From SZAS-103 sp038234715 (GTDB taxonomy: Bacteria; Pseudomonadota; Gammaproteobacteria; Xanthomonadales; Xanthomonadaceae), in NCBI GenBank assembly GCA_038234715.1, contig JBBQTD010000010.1, forward strand, positions 1-64,000: 64,000 nucleotides of DNA, written 5' to 3'. The position numbers and the translations under genes are program-made. Under the pieces are notes generated by a model, which saw only the letters and a list, made by a program, of their open reading frames with translations, was not told the DNA's origin and ran no database searches. Shown piece after piece: positions 62,665 to 64,000 of this stretch (positions are counted from its first letter, which is position 1; every line of letters starts with the position of its first letter).

Positions 62665-63651
62665 TCAAACCGTAATCGTCTGACTCAATTCCACCCACGT
62701 CGGCGGCCTTGGCCATTGCGCGGGTACATCGCCTGCCATTGCACGCCGCAGGTCATGGCGATCCAGCTGCGGCGCCAGCGCATGCAGCAGCGCCAGTGCA
62801 TACGCACGCAACACGCGATCACGCGGCAACACCGCCCAGGTCACGCATTCGGGCAATTCCACCGGCGCTGCCAATGCGCACAGGTCCGCATCGTCGCGCA
62901 CGCTGACCGCCATCTCCGCAAGGATCCCGACTCCCAGGCCGGCCCGAACATAGGTCTTGATCAGGTCGGCCTCGTGCGCGGTCATGGCGAGTTGCGCATG
63001 TAATCCGGCATTCGCAAACGTCCGTCGCAGCGACGACTCCGGCCGCAGCGACGAGTCGTAGCTCACCAGTGGCAGCGCCGCGAGTTCCCCGAGCGATGGC
63101 GCACGTCCGGCCACCGCAAGAGGATGCGCACGCGGCACCAGGACCACGCGACGCCATCGGTACAGCGGCACGGCAAGTCCACCGGTCGGCGGATCGCCCG
63201 CAGTACTGATCACCGCGAAGTCGGCATCGCCGCGCGCGACATGCGCGAGCACCTCGCCGTCTGCCGCGGGTTGCAGGTGCACGCTGACCTGCGGGAAATC
63301 ACGCTTGATCGCCGCGATCGCCGCCGGCAGCACATGCCGCGCCTGCGTATGTGTTGTGGCCAGCACCAATTTTCCCGTGTGCTCGCCGCGAGCGTTTGCC
63401 GCATAGGCGCGGATGTTCCCGGCCTCGGCCAACGTGCGTCGTGCGTGGTTGAGCACGTCCTCGCCCGACGCGGTGATCGCAACCAGGGCACGCCCCTTGC
63501 GCGCGAACAGCTGGAAACCAAGCTCGTCCTCGAGGAGCTTGAGTTGCTTGGACAGGCCGGGCTGGGTCGCGTGGACGCGTTCCGCGGCAAGGGTGATGTT
63601 AAGGCCCGAGTCGGCGATGGCGACGAGGTAGCGGAGTTGGGTGAGTGTCAT
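62665..63651 (-). CDS. cysB: LysR-type regulator CysB
   Basis: Activator of sulfate-assimilation genes, using N-acetylserine as inducer. 328 residues; N-terminal helix-turn-helix (LTQLRYLVAIADSGLNITLA, RVHATQPGLSKQLKLLEDEL), then the periplasmic-binding-protein-like effector domain (KLVLATTHTQARHVLPAAIA, DFAVISTAG). TQPGLSKQ and TTHTQARHVLP are typical of CysB and Cbl. Start MTLTQLRYL at 63651. It converges with cysH and is divergent from the siroheme synthase gene. Confidence 0.95.
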   Translation of the reverse strand: MTLTQLRYLVAIADSGLNITLAAERVHATQPGLSKQLKLLEDELGFQLFARKGRALVAITASGEDVLNHARRTLAEAGNIRAYAANARGEHTGKLVLATTHTQARHVLPAAIAAIKRDFPQVSVHLQPAADGEVLAHVARGDADFAVISTAGDPPTGGLAVPLYRWRRVVLVPRAHPLAVAGRAPSLGELAALPLVSYDSSLRPESSLRRTFANAGLHAQLAMTAHEADLIKTYVRAGLGVGILAEMAVSVRDDADLCALAAPVELPECVTWAVLPRDRVLRAYALALLHALAPQLDRHDLRRAMAGDVPAQWPRPPTWVELSQTITV

Positions 63652-63934
63652 TTGTTCGTTCCCGAAGTTGGTCGCAGGCATGCAGTGCGCTCTCGCACAT
63701 GCGTGGACACCACATCGGGAGACAACACAAGGACATCGGCTCGAATCCTGGTCGGGGCAGCGCGCTGAAATAACGCGGTCATCGCAGCCCGAAACTATCC
63801 GATCGCCGCCGCGGCGTCCAGCTAGCCCGATGAATGCACTTATGCAAACAAGGAATGAGTCGAGGCGATTTGCTCACTTCCGAAGCCCCGTGGCAATGGC
63901 CTAGCTTAATGGCTTGCCCCCGGATTTCCTGCAC

Positions 63935-64000
63935 ATGAGCCCTGCACTGTTCCCCATCTTCGTCGACCTGCGTGGTCGCCCGGTGCTTGTCGTCGGCGGT
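63935..64000 (+). CDS. cysG: Siroheme synthase (CysG), N-terminal fragment
   Basis: The first 22 codons (MSPALFPIFVDLRGRPVLVV, then GG) match the NAD-binding dehydrogenase/ferrochelatase part of CysG; the gene runs off the right edge. It would supply siroheme for CysI. Whether it is the full trifunctional protein or only the CysG-N-type form cannot be seen. The 283-bp gap before it, shared with cysB, shows no clear promoter. Confidence 0.85.
   Translation, partial: MSPALFPIFVDLRGRPVLVVGG

Overview
The window is GC-rich DNA from a gammaproteobacterium of the Xanthomonadales (Lysobacterales). The gene order supports this: a complete rpf (DSF quorum-sensing) locus, a fused N-acetylglutamate synthase-kinase, an N-acetylornithine carbamoyltransferase in place of the usual OTCase, and a TrpR-family gene heading the his operon. 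The exact family or genus cannot be told from sequence alone. Nearly all of the DNA is housekeeping or core-regulatory; accessory material lies mainly at 2.1-8.3 kb and in intergenic repeats. I saw no tRNA, rRNA, CRISPR array, transposase or phage gene.

Layout. 0-2.1 kb: 3' part of aconitase (rpfA in Xanthomonas). 2.1-8.3 kb: accessory block with a small glycine-rich membrane protein, a GT39-type glycosyltransferase, an NTF2-like lipoprotein, a fibronectin-III protein, a small Cys-containing ORF, a 42-bp tandem array and a WYL regulator. 8.6-14.7 kb: rpfB and rpfF converge on rpfG-rpfC, giving DSF synthesis, sensing and c-di-GMP degradation. 14.9-24.1 kb: prfB (with programmed +1 frameshift) and lysS, a VIT/VWA-like exported protein, and the rpfE-recJ pair, then greA. 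24.1-28.6 kb: carA-carB. 28.7-30.1 kb: a 2OG-Fe(II) oxygenase and a DUF3617-like periplasmic protein. 30.1-36.5 kb: heat-shock cluster hrcA-grpE-dnaK-dnaJ then dapB, with a TMEM175-type channel gene between dnaK and dnaJ. 36.7-41.4 kb: recN, a 21-bp tandem array, fur, bamE, rnfH, ratA, smpB. 41.7-49.3 kb: hisR-hisGDCBHAF-IE, tightly overlapping, with a recognisable promoter and a palindrome that is probably the operator. 49.5-50.7 kb: an unknown protein with a receiver-like N-terminus. 50.7-57.8 kb: argF'-argG-argE'-argAB-argC-argH, the acetylated arginine route, preceded by an attenuator-like terminator. 58.2-64 kb: cysJ-cysI-cysH, divergent cysB, and the first codons of the siroheme synthase gene.

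How it fits together. RpfF with RpfB makes and turns over the DSF signal; RpfC senses it and RpfG degrades c-di-GMP. The arg genes use N-acetylcitrulline as an intermediate, and carAB upstream supplies carbamoyl phosphate. cysJIH reduce PAPS to sulfide, with siroheme supplied by the gene starting at the right edge and regulation by CysB.

The most unusual material is non-coding or in-frame: two tandem arrays of unrelated sequence that share a 21-bp alternating-unit design, a run of five consecutive stem-loops after aconitase partly repeated 3 kb away, a palindromic in-frame insertion in recJ, a 39-bp in-frame duplication in argC, an AT-rich patch inside recN, and the leader terminator in front of the arginine genes.
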